Shown here piece by piece: positions 53,892-64,000 of a stretch of 64,000 nt of DNA. The stretch comes from Flammulina velutipes (Eukaryota > Basidiomycota > Agaricomycetes > Agaricales > Physalacriaceae). The position numbers were made by a program, and so were the translations under genes. Position 1 is the first letter of the stretch, and every line of letters starts with the position of its first letter. The notes below the pieces were generated by a model. It saw only the letters and a program-made list of their open reading frames with translations. It was not told the DNA's origin and made no database searches. Location of the stretch: positions 992,001-1,056,000 of the forward strand of contig CM022374.1 of NCBI GenBank assembly GCA_011800155.1, in the 5' to 3' direction.

Positions 53892-54336
53892 ATCAGCAGG
53901 TCTATGTGCAATGAGGATAATGATGCATTATGAGGAGAAAATAGCGTACCCCTATGCAGATGATGGGAGCAAGAGACTGAAAATAATGTTAGTTCTCACG
54001 CTGCATTACTGCAGGCTCATCTCAGTCCAAGAAATATTATCGCGGATAACAGCACCGTGAAAGACCTCTCAGTCATCTACAATGGTATGCACACACAGTT
54101 AAGCCGTGAGAAGCTGGGAGAGGCGGCCTTTTGAGTAGTTGATTGTGATTTCGTGACTTAAGTTGTGAATTGCCACGACCCAGGCAGGAAGTGACCATTT
54201 CGCTTGAGTATGTCGCGGTTCCTTCGAGTTTCTCGGTGGGTACTGTTTGTCATTCATCGTATACATTTGGATGGATACCTGCCGCGTCCTCAAAGAAAAA
54301 AGGCGTTACACAAGTCTACAAGAACCCAGACTCGAT
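53892..54336. other. Intergenic region
   Basis: This lies upstream of the broken F-box gene and downstream of the carboxypeptidase. No gene is seen. Confidence 0.45.
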
Positions 54337-56352
54337 TCATGTCGATGTCAAGCTCTCATTCCTCATGATCTGAGAAAACATTTGGTAGGCGGCCTCTCCG
54401 ATTTCAAGATCGCCATACTGTTCACAAGCGAGTGAGTATAATTATATCCTGCTAACCGGAGGGACAAATACTAACAGTGTAAGCAGGAACCTCATGCCCA
54501 GCCCCAAACATCCTCAGGTAGGATAAAGTACCAGCGTTCTTGAAGAGACCAGTCTCCTCTCCATGGACTGTATAGGATTCATATTCTTGAGCGGCGTATT
54601 CATCGCTGAATCGGGTTTCCATGATGTCCATCTAGTAGGACTATTAAACGGAGGCAAACATATATATCATGCACCAGACCCACCATTGCTTCAATTCCAG
54701 GATAGTTGAGAATGTAGTCCTGCACAAAGCTGAGCGTCACCACCAAAGGTGGCGTGTGTAAAGCCTTACCGCATCTCCAACGTAAACGATGGTTCGGACC
54801 TGCTTTGCTTTGAGACCCAGTCGACTTGTAGTGATCAGAAGAAACTCACCCCGGCATCTATTACCTTTTCAAGATCGAGTCTCGAGTTTCTCATCCAGTC
54901 ACCTGGTACACATCTGTGAGAACCTTTTCACCACGTTGAAATTGAAACCACCCACCAGTCGCAGCAAAGTTGGAATACACTTGCCCGTTTGAAGTCTGCC
55001 AACTAGTTTCCGCTCCGATATTAGCGGACACAGAGTTAAGCCAGGTAGCGAAATCAGGCGGATAGTCGTCGGGATTGGCAGCAAGGACATAATATACATC
55101 CCAATTTCCAGCGAGAGGGCTCAGGATACGGCGATTGCAGAAACTTTGTGCATCTGAGCAGATGGCGTCCGACCCCCCATCATAGCACGCCGTTATCTTC
55201 GGGAAGTCAAGACGATAGTATCTAGGATAGTACCGGACTCGCCTTGGGTTTACATCCTGACGGCGAAGACCATGTCGTGTTGGCGAGGTCGATGACAGAT
55301 GTTGCAACGAGCTGATGGTACGGATTCGATTTGGCGTATTCAATGTAACCGGGATATTGTGTCAGTGGATCCTATACGAAGACATTCAGATGAAGCTCGT
55401 ATCCGAAGTGAAGGAACAATCTCACCGTCAGCCCATCACCGACACCAAGCACCCGGAGATTCAAGGTAATGCCTTCCACTTCGCCAGTAGCAATGGCATC
55501 ATTCTGATCAAGGAAATGCGAGGCAAAAGTGGGTCCGTAATGTCCTCCGTATCTTATCATGCTTGAGTGAATGATATAGCTAGGGACTGGAAAGCCTCAC
55601 GATTCTGTCCAAATAGCCAGTTCGCGGTCTTGAAGATGAGAGAATCTTTCATCTGCCAAGAAGAATTGCATAAACTGCCAAACATCCGAAGCCGCCTTTT
55701 GGGATGTTCCCACGTCCAAAGTACCATGGGAGAAGCCCACGCCCACTGGCTGATCGATGAACAAAAGGTTGGATTCCGTATTCCACGACCAGGGATTGAG
55801 GGTGACGGTGGAGCTATCGTTGGTAATCCTGCACGGGCCAAGTTCCCGGAAGAGGCCTATCATACTCGAACTTCCAGGCTACCAAAGTCTGTTCAACGAA
55901 TGCTGGATTGGATATGGAAACCCACTCACGCCTCCATTAAACCACAGAGTCAATGGAGCGGTATCCGGGTTTTTGCGAGCATCGAAATACCAGAACCTTC
56001 AGATGCATTGATATTCGCAGTGACCTCGATAGGCGGGACACTCACCATATACTCTTATTGTTAGCAATGTCTACGTACCCGGAGGCCGTGTATACATCCG
56101 GGGTTGTTTCTAAGCCTGGTGTTTAGCTTCGTTGGTGCTGTGAGTCAAGGCCAACGTACCGCAGACACCTGAATTTTCCGTCACCCTTGTACTTCCCGCA
56201 GTGGTAACAATAGCAGCGTTAGAAGCTTTGAGAGTACCAGCTGAGACATTCCCAATGCCTCCAATAACACCGTCCACTACGGGGACTTGACCGGAATTCG
56301 CTTGGACGACCGAAGCGAGCGAGACCGCGATGAAGGAGACTGAGAGTCGCAT
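54337..56352 (-). CDS. Secreted serine carboxypeptidase (peptidase family S10)
   Basis: This is a secreted or vacuolar enzyme that removes C-terminal amino acids from peptides. The signal peptide is [20 protein letters not shown]. About ten exons join in phase. Motifs in order are [19 protein letters not shown], the oxyanion region [14 protein letters not shown] and the catalytic Ser in ESYGGHYGP. Next come [18 protein letters not shown], the catalytic Asp in VYVGDADYILNY and the catalytic His in [12 protein letters not shown]. The C-terminal third (54337-54900) sits in very short exons. One intron (from 55242 downward) starts with GC (GCGAGT), required to join GCKPK to ITACYD. All triad residues are present, so the enzyme should be active. 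Confidence 0.88.
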
Positions 56353-56692
56353 GGCGATTGCTTGACAACAACTTGATGAGCTCGTAGACTTTATACCCAC
56401 CAGTAGATAAAAATAAATTGTTATATGTCTGTCGAAGAACATACCACATGGTTCAGAAGGTTGGTACAGTGTCAATACGTGCGGCCCGAAGGTAATGGGC
56501 ATGTGGGGGAATAAGTCGACGCAGCGGATGGATGCGGTCAGAAGGTCGTCGAGTCCTTATGATACAGGTTGAATTGCTGAGCTGGACGATACATTAATTG
56601 ATCTGTATATTATGCTAGAACGTGATAGTTGACGACCTTTGTTTTGTCTTCAGATGAAGAACGCACCTATGAATACAATGATTCGAAATGTT
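56353..56692. other. Intergenic region upstream of carboxypeptidase
   Basis: This holds the TATA box noted above and the 3' UTR of the MDM35 gene on the same strand. No gene is seen. Confidence 0.5.
56389..56395 (-). promoter_or_regulatory. TATA box of the carboxypeptidase gene
   Basis: The minus strand reads TATAAAG, 37 bp before the ATG at 56352, in a sensible position for a short-leader, inducible secreted-enzyme gene. Confidence 0.5.
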
Positions 56693-57046
56693 TCATTTCG
56701 AAGACGTCGGAGGCAGCGGGGGCGGCTCCTTGAGAGGGTGTTCGTCTCGCGCCTGTTGCAATAAATTATCCAGACCCTTCTCCTTCAAGGCTTTCTACCG
56801 GAACTGTAAGTTAATGGGTAAAAAGGTGTTTAAGCAACGCACTTGGACGCAGTCCTTATATGATATCCATAGTTTTCCACACTTGGACTCGAATTCCTCC
56901 GCCTTTTGTTTTGAGTAGGCCTCGCGCGACTGTTGCTGGGTTGATGTTGACACGGCAGGTTCTAAATACCCTTCGAACCAAGCATTAAAGCAGGTATCAT
57001 ACGCCTGTTTTAGAGGTGTGCATGCTTCAGAAAGACTGTCAGCCAT
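56693..57046 (-). CDS. MDM35: Mdm35/TRIAP1-type intermembrane-space lipid-transfer partner (101 aa)
   Basis: This small mitochondrial protein binds Ups/PRELI proteins and lets them shuttle phosphatidic acid and phosphatidylserine between membranes. Two exons (57046-56843 and 56794-56693) join in phase to 101 residues. The start is MADSLSEACTPLKQAYDTCF. The twin CX9C pairs are CTPLKQAYDTC and CGKLWISYKDC, with FNAWFEGYLEP and EFESKCGKLW between them. The second exon gives KALKEKGLDNLLQQARDEHP and a Pro-rich end, as in yeast Mdm35. It has no presequence, consistent with Mia40-dependent import. Confidence 0.9.
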
Positions 57047-57547
57047 GAAAGCAGAAGACAAGTGACGCGTCAACGCGCCGTCGGCATCTACCGATGAAGT
57101 GTGTGGCGCATAACAACCTGTTACCTAAATAGGGATTGATCTTTAGCTCCCTTTTCTTTTTCTCTTCCATGTACGGGTGTTTTGCAGTGGTTATATATCA
57201 TACTAGACACCTTGACCACTATTACTTGGACATCAACCGCCAAGGACTTCCTCGCTTTGATTCTCGGTCCAGGTACTACATCTGTTACTACCATTATTCT
57301 GTGTACTGCTAACCATTCACGTTCTCTAGGTAAATCCAGTTTGCTCGTGGTCTGCTCACCTTTGGTATTTGGAAGTTGAAGGAGAAGGAGAATGTCAGCC
57401 GCAGTCACTGTCCGCCTGGAATAGATTTCCTTAGCGTCAGTCAGACTGACTCATAGACTCGCGTAAGTCGGCATTTTGCGCCCAAGAATACTTTCAGTTG
57501 CGGCGCCGAGCGGCTCTTTTGTGCCTCTTCCTTCTTGCCTTCACAAC
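57047..57547. other. Divergent intergenic region
   Basis: This 501-bp stretch lies between MDM35 (minus) and the SH3-protein gene (plus). A 95-codon open frame on the minus strand (57121-57408) has no domain features and is not called. Confidence 0.45.
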
Positions 57548-58474
57548 ATGGATTCTACCGCTTTGCTCAAACATATCGTCTCGCAGACACGCCAGAACAT
57601 AGATTTCCTTGTGTCTCAGCACCAGATTTCCGCTCCAGATGCTCAGGCTATCATAGCAAAACTCCCGACTATCTCAGATTCGGACGTCTCCAGTCTTACG
57701 AAGAGCACAGAGAATTTATTGCTTCGTTCAGCACCGCCACCCCCATCGACGTCCCCATCCGAAACGACACGGCCTGTGCTCGCTAGGGGCCGGGCCATAT
57801 GGGGCTATAACGAAGATCGTTCAGTGAGTTCACTGGTCATGAATATAGCGACCCAACTGTTGACCATTGCCTCCAGGATCCCAACGATCTCTCATTCTCC
57901 CCCGGCGATGTAATCGATATCGTCGCAGAAACCAATGCGGATTGGTGGACAGGCCGGAACAAAGGCTCCGAAGGCCTGTTCCCTGCCAACTACGTTGAAC
58001 GCCTTCCTGCTGAGAAGCACATTCCGGAGAAAGTTCCCACTCCGAGTTATCATCAGCCTCAAACATATACTCCGCCTCAGAGCTACAATCCACCCCCATT
58101 CCCGCCCTCTGGTGGCCCCCCGATGGCATACTCGCCATCCTACCCGCCCGGGCCACCTCGCCAATATCAGCCATATCAGCCTCCTCCCCAGCAATATCAA
58201 CCATATTCTCCACCGCCGCAGCCACAGCCAGTACAACAGCCGTCTCCTGCTGATCCAAAGCCAGCGGGCAAGTTCGATGGTCTCGGGAACACGGTCAGTC
58301 TACATTATTGGAAGTGAAGGTTAAAGCTAAACCCGTTACTCTCAGCTGGCGCACTCTGCTGCGGGTGGTGTCGGATTTGGAGCAGGTGACACCTTCGTAT
58401 AACCCTTCAGAACGTTGAACTGATGAATTTCAGGCTCTGCTGTGGGAAGTGGTCTCATTAATGCCATCTTCTAA
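57548..58474 (+). CDS. SH3-domain protein of the Lsb1/Pin3 type
   Basis: This is a cytosolic adaptor likely linked to actin patches, as its relatives bind the WASP homologue Las17. The start is MDSTALLKHIVSQTRQNIDF, a helical N-terminus typical of yeast Lsb1/Pin3 and fission-yeast Csh3. The SH3 domain (about residues 80-150) spans an intron: ARGRAIWGYNED, then DPNDLSFSPGDVIDIV, ADWWTG and GLFPANYVERLP, so the ligand-binding ALYDY-like, WW and PxNYV elements are all present. A Pro/Tyr/Gln-rich tail (PPPQQYQPY repeats) of about 80 residues follows. Two short exons end with SAVGSGLINAIF and the TAA at 58474. Confidence 0.85.
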
Positions 58475-58829
58475 AGTTAGGATTTCCTTATAGATAGACT
58501 CAATGGAAATAATTCAACAGGCAGCGCCTCGCTCTCTCTCACCATTGTGGCGCTACAATCGTATAGGTTTTTCCATCAGCGACGCCATGGTAAATAGTTA
58601 CACACTGCTTCGTGGCATCTTTACAACGGCATCTGATGGTGACCGCAAAACCTAGTCCCAAGTATCTGAACGTGCTTCATTACATAGTCTACTAACCATT
58701 CATACACGATACTCCTACAACGTGGTTGAGGTGCGGTAAGTACTGCGACGAGTTGAGTGTCAGTGTTATAGTAAGCCTTGTTCCAGGGACGTGGCCAATT
58801 TTCCCACACACAATTTGCTTCCTGCATCC
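58475..58829. other. Intergenic region
   Basis: This 355-bp stretch lies downstream of the SH3-protein gene. No gene or motif is seen. Confidence 0.45.
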
Positions 58830-59428
58830 ATGTCATCACAGTCTACCACCACACTATCTAGCGAGTTGAGCCTCGCAATCATCCCTCCTGCCCCTCAATG
58901 GGAACCAAAACCGGATGTAGTTCTCGTTTACCCTCCAAGCTACGGGTAAGCCACCTCAAATACTTCTTCGTTGTCCTTAAGTAGCTCCTAACATCATGAA
59001 GTGCTCCTATTCTGACCGCCACAAACTGTGAGGTTTCCGACTTGAGCCGCAAATTCTGCTTCTGAACCCATTATGCTAGATTTCATTGTCGAAATGATAG
59101 GTATGCCCTCCGCGATGCCACAATTCAATGATGGCCTTTCCTTCCCGCCAACACGCCAACGTACCATTAGACGGCGCACTGGTACGTCTCTCTCTCTAAC
59201 TGTAATATAAAAATTACTGACAATACTCTATCGCAGCGAGATGTTCCAACCACTTCTAGATTGTCTTCTATTGCTTGCGAAATACATTACTACATTTTCA
59301 TTGAAACGCGCAATCCCGAGGCCCGTCCTGGCACTTCTGTCCCTCAGAAGCATACCCCTGCTCAATGTCCGCTTAGTATGAGCCTTGAGGCGAGTAGAAG
59401 CCGCCACAGTCACGTGTATTTCCTTTAG
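58830..59428 (+). CDS. Tentative small orphan gene (five short exons)
   Basis: The ATG at 58830 opens a frame (MSSQSTTTLSSELSLAIIPP) that reaches a GTAAGC donor after PSYG. Three more introns with GT-AG ends (about 58948-59001, 59029-59081 and 59101-59169) and one from about 59181 to 59236 join in phase to a stop at 59428. This gives about 120 residues, with FIVEM and YYIFIETRNPEARPG segments. Every junction keeps frame, which is better than chance alone would suggest. No family is recognised, and the exons are very short. It lies directly upstream of a GPI-protein gene and could instead be its untranslated leader. Confidence 0.3.
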
Positions 59429-59473
59429 CTTAAAAGGCTCGTAAGCCACCGTTCTTTTCTCTCTACGACCGCC

Positions 59474-60166
59474 ATGTTCCCTCTCGCCTTTCTCATTTTT
59501 GCTGGTACCGCATTCGCTACCCTCCAGGTCGCCTCGCCTGTAGATACGGTCTACTCGTCGACGTCTATAACCATTACATGGACCAGCTCGCCCGGTGACC
59601 CAGTCTTTACCATTGAGCTTACCACCACCACGAACGGACAAATCGCACTCGCCAATAATGTCGACCCGTCTCTCAACACGATTACGCTCACTCTCCCAGT
59701 TGTACCCGAAAAGTCAGTTAATGCTGTCGAACAAGTGTGGCGTTGCTCATTGTCTCTCACAGCGCGGACTACAGCATTCAATTCGTCAACATTGCCAATA
59801 TCAACGACGTGTATTCGAGCACTGGCCCCTTCTCCATTCAAAACGCGATTACCACGTCGACTCCGTCCACGTCGACTTCGCCAACGTCTACGACACCGGC
59901 TGAGTAAGTCTTTGTTCTGCTTACCATCCGCGATTGCTAATAATTTTAGGACACAATCTACCGGTTCAACAACCGCGAATGTCACTACCAGGTCCACCAG
60001 CAGCGGCACTCGCACAAGTTCCAGTACAAGCACCCTGAGAGGCAGCAGCACCGAGACTGAACCAAGCGCCGCGTCCGCAACAGATGCTGCCGTCAAGCTC
60101 GGGTATTCTAATGGTGCTGCTCTCGTTGTCATGGCCTGTGCTTTGGCACTGTTAGGTGTGTTGTAA
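59474..60166 (+). CDS. Ser/Thr-rich GPI-anchored cell-surface protein
   Basis: Three exons join in phase to about 200 residues. The signal peptide is MFPLAFLIFAGTAFA. A compact beta-rich domain follows (LQVASPVDTVYSSTSITITW, FTIELTTTTNG, then DYSIQFVNIANINDVYSSTG). This pattern is that of the fungal Kre9/Knh1-like N-terminal domain of cell-wall proteins. The C-terminal half is a Ser/Thr-rich stalk, likely O-mannosylated. It ends in a hydrophobic tail (GAALVVMACALALLGVL) preceded by small residues, as required for a GPI anchor. It would be tethered to the plasma membrane or linked to wall glucan. Confidence 0.85.
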   Translation: MFPLAFLIFAGTAFATLQVASPVDTVYSSTSITITWTSSPGDPVFTIELTTTTNGQIALANNVDPSLNTITLTLPVVPEKSVNAVEQVWRCSLSLTARTTAFNSSTLPISTTCIRALAPSPFKTRLPRRLRPRRLRQRLRHRLSKSLFCLPSAIANNFRTQSTGSTTANVTTRSTSSGTRTSSSTSTLRGSSTETEPSAASATDAAVKLGYSNGAALVVMACALALLGVL

Positions 60167-60376
60167 GAGACGACGTACCGGCGGAAGGTTGTAGATGCCA
60201 CTGCTATTTGACACGGACGACTCGCTCGATTACCTACAAAAAGTATCGCTCTCCCGCTCTTCCAATTCTTTACTTCCTTTGAAATGAATTCTACATCGTT
60301 GAATTCGATTTCGAAGTTCCCCGTCATTCGGTCATTCCCGAATCGGCGATTCTTCCCACCTTGCTTTCCAACTACC

Positions 60377-61180
60377 ATGACGGTCGATATTCTTATCCTA
60401 GGTGCAGGCTGGACGTCTACATTTCTCGTTCCCCTCTGTGATTCTGAGGGAATTTCCTATGCCGCCACGTCTCGGAAAGGCTCTGATTCAACGATTCCGT
60501 TCGACTTCCCAGAGACTGCAGACTTTTCTCAGCTTCCGGATGCTACTACCATTCTCGTTACCTTTCCACTGAAGAAAGGATGGGCAGCTCGCCTCGTCGA
60601 TGGGTATGGAAGGAAAGCGAACTGGATTGCGCTAGGAAGTACTGGTATGTGGAGCAAAGGCACGCATGGATGGCAGGATAGACACTCTCCGTACGCGCAG
60701 AACGAGCGCGCTGCTGCTGAAGAAGAGTTTCCCGGAGCTGTCCTAAACCTCGCCGGGCTTTGGGGCAACTTGCGGACTGTCAGTAATATGGTCGAGCGTG
60801 TGGCGCCCAGTAAAGAAGCATTGGCAACTAAGGTATAGAAGCTTCTGGGTACATATCTGTATATTGAACTGACCTGCGTTCAGGGAAGCCTGCATCTTAT
60901 CCATGGAGAGGATGTCGCCCGTGCGATCGTAGCGGTTCATCGAAAACCATTAGCTGGGTTCAGCCGCTGGTTGATCACAGATGGTCGCGTGTACGATTGG
61001 TGGGAGCTCGCGAGTGCGTGGTCGCTAGAGCGCGCGAAATGGGTTCGCGAGTTGACTATTGAAAACGGAATTCGAGCGCTTCCTCGGGACGTTGGTCTAT
61101 TGGGAAGAGCTTTGGATTCGGGCGAGTTTTGGATCACTTTTGGTTTGGAACCCAAGAGAGCTAGAGCAACTGAACATTGA
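60377..61180 (+). CDS. NAD(P)-binding Rossmann-fold protein (YeeZ-like)
   Basis: Two exons join in phase, with the intron at 60836-60882. The N-terminus (VDILILGAGWTSTFLVPL) is a dinucleotide-binding fold. Later motifs are IPFDFPETADFSQLPDATTI, WIALGSTGMWSKG, HSPYAQNERAAAEEEFPGAVL and NLAGLWGNLRTVSNMVERV. These match a small extended-SDR group sometimes named YeeZ-like; the bacterial members have no firm function. In place of the usual YxxxK dyad it has YAQNER, so catalysis is doubtful. The frame is open to an ATG at 60284, which would add a 31-residue Ser/Arg/Phe-rich leader that could act as a mitochondrial presequence. Confidence 0.72.
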
Positions 61181-61191
61181 ATGTTGAACGC
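61171..61191 (+). repeat. Degenerate TGAACG heptad array (three units)
   Basis: The units are TGAACAT, TGAATGT and TGAACGC. They overlap the stop codon region of the preceding gene and lie about 80 bp upstream of the F-box gene at 61271. They match the heptads at 7051 and 17344 loosely. Confidence 0.35.
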
Positions 61192-61270
61192 GTAACATAC
61201 TCGATTCCAGACTTATAGTTGATGTCATGATTTGAACGTGATCGTCAAATCGGCTTGGCTTTTTACCACC

Positions 61271-62794
61271 ATGAACTCGTTCCCCCTCCTTCAATTGCCC
61301 AACGAACTCCTACATAAGATATTCCACGATGATCTAGATTGGAACGACAAAACACAAATCGTTCAGCTCTTTCGTACATCTCTTACCTGCAAGAGATTGC
61401 ACGATATCTGCTTGAGCAGTTATCTATCTCATTTCGGAATATCTGAACCTGTCGTCTACTCTGCTGTCACAGTTCGCACTGCATATGAGCCACAGCATGA
61501 TGCTATATCTGGCCTACGAGCGGCACTCTTCGTCCCCTCAATAGAGCATCTTTCCTGCACATTTGAGGACGCCCTCGTGCTCCCTAATCCGGCGTCAGCA
61601 GTGCACGCAGCGATCCTGAAAAGTTTGGCTCGCGTACATTGTCTTCTCGAGAAGCTTAGTTCCCTCACCTACCTGACCCTTCGGTTTTCAGGTGACGAAT
61701 GGAACAAGCAAAGCGTTCATGGTTCAGACGCCACTCTTTCCGCGTGGTCGACCGCGATAGGCGACCTCCTCGACTTGTGCTTGCAGAAGGGATGCATCTC
61801 TATATGTCTCATCGACGGGAATGTGATGCGATACGCATATCAGTTCTCCTACTCACGGGGACTATCAGTGGCCACTCGGATGGTCGGGAGCGGTACATCC
61901 TATTTCGGGCCAGCCATCGAAGGTCCTGGTTATGTGTTTTCTCGCTCCAGGAAGGGGGAAAATGTTATACTCGTCAATCCATCTCGACACAATGATCAAC
62001 TCAAGACTCTGGACATTCGTTCATCGATGCTCTTGCTCCCACCTCTATCGAACTGGACAATATCTGTCTTACCCGGCTTGAGAGAGCTGGTTTTATCTCG
62101 CGTCGCGTTGGCAGGTCACATATGGCACGCAATCCTTCCCACTCTAGCAATCTTCGCCCGTGATCTAGTGTCAGTTTCTATCCTTCATTGTCCCGACATC
62201 ACTATCGACGACATATTCTCCTTCCTTGCGCTGCTTCCCAAACTTCAGACAATCCGTGTATCAGACGAGGAGCAGTATATGCCCGAGTTAGATACTCCCA
62301 TTCCAGGGCCAAGGCAGCTCAAAAGAGTGGAGGCACCGTGGCGCATACTTGTCTACATCACCTCGTCGCCTCTCCCTAATCTACGGGAGGTGACAACATT
62401 CCCGAGGCGCTCTCCGAGGAGAGGGATAGATTGGGAGGGGACAGCCGCGGTGATGAGGAAGTTGAAGGAGTCGTTCCTGGCAGTGGGACAGTTGGAGAGA
62501 CTGCCCATGGTCATCCTCAAGGTTGTCATCGACGCTGGATGGCTCGCCCGTGTTCATGTAGCGCCGTCGTCAAGCGCAAAGAAGGCGATGCGACTGGTAA
62601 ATGTTGTGCAGATCGAGTTCTCGTCCGCTAAGGTGGATCTTCAAACGCTTGGGACATGGATCGCGGGAGCTTTCGAAAGCGTCAAGGAGATTAGGTTGCG
62701 GGGAGATCTGGTAGCGCATTGTGGAGACGAAGAGGACATCATGAACGGATTGAAAGAATTGGTGACAGGCTCCAGAGTTGTCGTTGTGTCTTAA
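61271..62794 (+). CDS. F-box protein (507 aa), separate subgroup
   Basis: This single-exon gene begins at ATG 61271, with the F-box at the very N-terminus (MNSFPLLQLPNELLHKIF), so there is no leading coiled coil. This sets it apart from the other members here. The rest has leucine-rich features (LSSLTYLTLRF, DQLKTLDIRSSMLLLPPL, GLRELVLSRVAL, LVSVSILHCPDITIDDIF). It ends with WIAGAFESVKEIRLRGDLV. The frame is intact. The gene shows no TTAGGG-type element upstream, although a degenerate heptad array lies about 80 bp before it. Confidence 0.8.
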   Translation: MNSFPLLQLPNELLHKIFHDDLDWNDKTQIVQLFRTSLTCKRLHDICLSSYLSHFGISEPVVYSAVTVRTAYEPQHDAISGLRAALFVPSIEHLSCTFEDALVLPNPASAVHAAILKSLARVHCLLEKLSSLTYLTLRFSGDEWNKQSVHGSDATLSAWSTAIGDLLDLCLQKGCISICLIDGNVMRYAYQFSYSRGLSVATRMVGSGTSYFGPAIEGPGYVFSRSRKGENVILVNPSRHNDQLKTLDIRSSMLLLPPLSNWTISVLPGLRELVLSRVALAGHIWHAILPTLAIFARDLVSVSILHCPDITIDDIFSFLALLPKLQTIRVSDEEQYMPELDTPIPGPRQLKRVEAPWRILVYITSSPLPNLREVTTFPRRSPRRGIDWEGTAAVMRKLKESFLAVGQLERLPMVILKVVIDAGWLARVHVAPSSSAKKAMRLVNVVQIEFSSAKVDLQTLGTWIAGAFESVKEIRLRGDLVAHCGDEEDIMNGLKELVTGSRVVVVS

Positions 62795-63056
62795 GTTGAG
62801 TACTTATACCCTTCATTCGTTATCGGTAACATATGCATTTGCGTCGCAACCTATGCCAGTGGATACTGACTGAATTCAGTTCGTCGTCATTTCTGACCCT
62901 GGCTGGAGAGGATCGTGTACGTATATATATCTTACACGAGGCTAGGTCTTCTCTGGTCTCGCCACAACTGCTTGGGAGGTAAGATCTGCTTCGATACAGC
63001 AAACGAGTGGATTTTGGTTGACGACTGATATCTCATCAGCTGGAATTCTACACAAC

Positions 63057-64000
63057 ATGTCTTCTTCTACAAGTCCAGGTTCAGATCCCAACTCGCCTTT
63101 CCTGATACACTCCGGAGTCATTGCCCACAGTCACCAGCACTGCAAGGCATGCTTCAAGGTCAGGCGGTGCGAAGGCGGAGATTTCCAAGTGTGTGCGGCG
63201 TGTCAGGCGAGTGTGTATTGCGTACGTCCTGTTTCGGTTCTGTCACGGTCTTGCCCGACGCTTCACTAATACCAGTATCCATCAGTCGAGGGAATGCCAA
63301 AGAAACCACTGGAAGATACACAAGGACAATTGCAAAGCCACCGCAATAGATCGAAAGGCTACCGAAACATACACGAAGGACCCAAAAGCCTGGGCGCATT
63401 TCATGGCATGGTTAGAATATCATCACGCCACACTTCGCAACGCAACTATCGCGGCATTGGATCTTCGCAAGAATACAGGAGCGGATAATAGGTGCTTCCT
63501 AGATATTCAAATCGAGCGGATAAGCCCCAATGAGCGCACCAACAAGCCGCCAATGGCGCATTTTCGCGTTGTAAGGGCCATGGTCATTGACCTTGAACAG
63601 GACGCCACACTGGCTCGGATCTGCGAAGGGACTTGGGCGCAACGGCCTCAGTTCATCGAGATGGGAAAACGAGAGCTGGGAAGGTCGCTCAGAGGCACAT
63701 TGACCTATATCGTCACGGCTCATTACAGCGAGACAAAATTGTGGTGCACTAGGTTGTTATCGGACTATTTCGTACCATACGTCAAGCTGTTCAGCGTGGG
63801 GACGGAACACCTCGGAACGCCCAATTCAAACTGGGAAGCTATTCTGCGTACGAATATTGACATTGGCCACAAGGTAAGTAATAAAATACTTCAATGACAC
63901 TCAATGTTTCGCTGATCAATTGGCACATAGATGCGCTTCTGTTGCGGAAAAACCAGTGGAAATAATTGTTGTTGTGGAGGGTGGACGCATGAAGTGAATA
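63057..64000 (+). CDS. MYND zinc-finger protein, 5' part (runs off the window)
   Basis: This partial gene starts at ATG 63057 (MSSSTSPGSDPNSPF). Its MYND finger is complete across the first intron: HCKACFKVRRCEGGDFQVC, then ACQASVYC, SRECQRNHWKIH and NC. A helical region follows (AWAHFMAWLEYHHATLRNA, HFRVVRAMVIDLEQDATLA), up to a second intron that begins at about 63877. The last exon visible is Cys-rich (RFCCGKTSGNNCCCGGW), then the window ends. There is no SET domain so far, so this differs from the SMYD-type gene at 8970-11089. MYND fingers usually bind Pro-rich partners; the role is unknown. Confidence 0.75.

Noticed and set aside
57121..57408. Pmp3-like small membrane protein on the minus strand
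   Set aside because: The opening MTAADILLLL resembles Pmp3, but the second hydrophobic helix and the expected GWIPG-type segment are missing in all frames.

Overview
This is nuclear DNA from a mushroom-forming basidiomycete (Agaricomycetes). The genes are dense and cut by many short introns of about 45-60 nt, mostly GT-AG. Upstream regions are short. Several families typical of this group are present: coiled-coil F-box proteins, degenerate kinase-like proteins, a homeodomain regulator of the mushroom type, an S10 carboxypeptidase and a Ser/Thr-rich GPI protein. I see no rRNA, tRNA, CRISPR array or recognisable transposon.

Layout. 1-8.7 kb: the 3' part of a kinase-like gene, three F-box genes on the minus strand (two of them tandem duplicates), a MARVEL-type membrane protein and a small coiled-coil protein. 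9-18 kb: a SET/MYND protein, an amidase and a DHHC palmitoyltransferase, with a poorly occupied stretch at 11.1-12.9 kb. 18-34.5 kb: a housekeeping block with a ZNF830-like protein, COX10, U1-70K, a homeodomain factor, TIM13, JJJ1, PRP18, COX12 and sulfite oxidase. 34.7-41.5 kb: a membrane-anchored kinase-like gene, a kinase whose catalytic Asp is replaced by Gly, and two F-box genes. 41.6-52 kb: NUP159, TAF6 and a 704-residue orphan. 52-64 kb: a frame-broken F-box gene, a secreted carboxypeptidase, MDM35, an SH3 protein, a tentative orphan, a GPI protein, a Rossmann-fold protein, another F-box gene and a MYND protein that runs off the end.

The genes fall into two groups. Conserved genes serve mitochondria (COX10, COX12, TIM13, MDM35) and nuclear RNA work (U1-70K, PRP18, JJJ1, NUP159, TAF6). 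Four pairs lie head to head with only 114-165 bp between start codons, and three of these pair a mitochondrial gene with a splicing or ribosome-assembly gene. The second group is fast-evolving: F-box and kinase-like genes sit next to each other at both 0-2.6 kb and 34.7-39.5 kb, and four of the seven F-box genes carry a TTAGGG-type element upstream.

Most gene models were joined by hand across introns, using splice consensus, reading phase and family resemblance. TIM13, COX12, the C-terminal half of the carboxypeptidase and the 5' part of the Asp-less kinase are made of short exons and were recovered only this way. All family assignments are from motif recognition, not from database searches.
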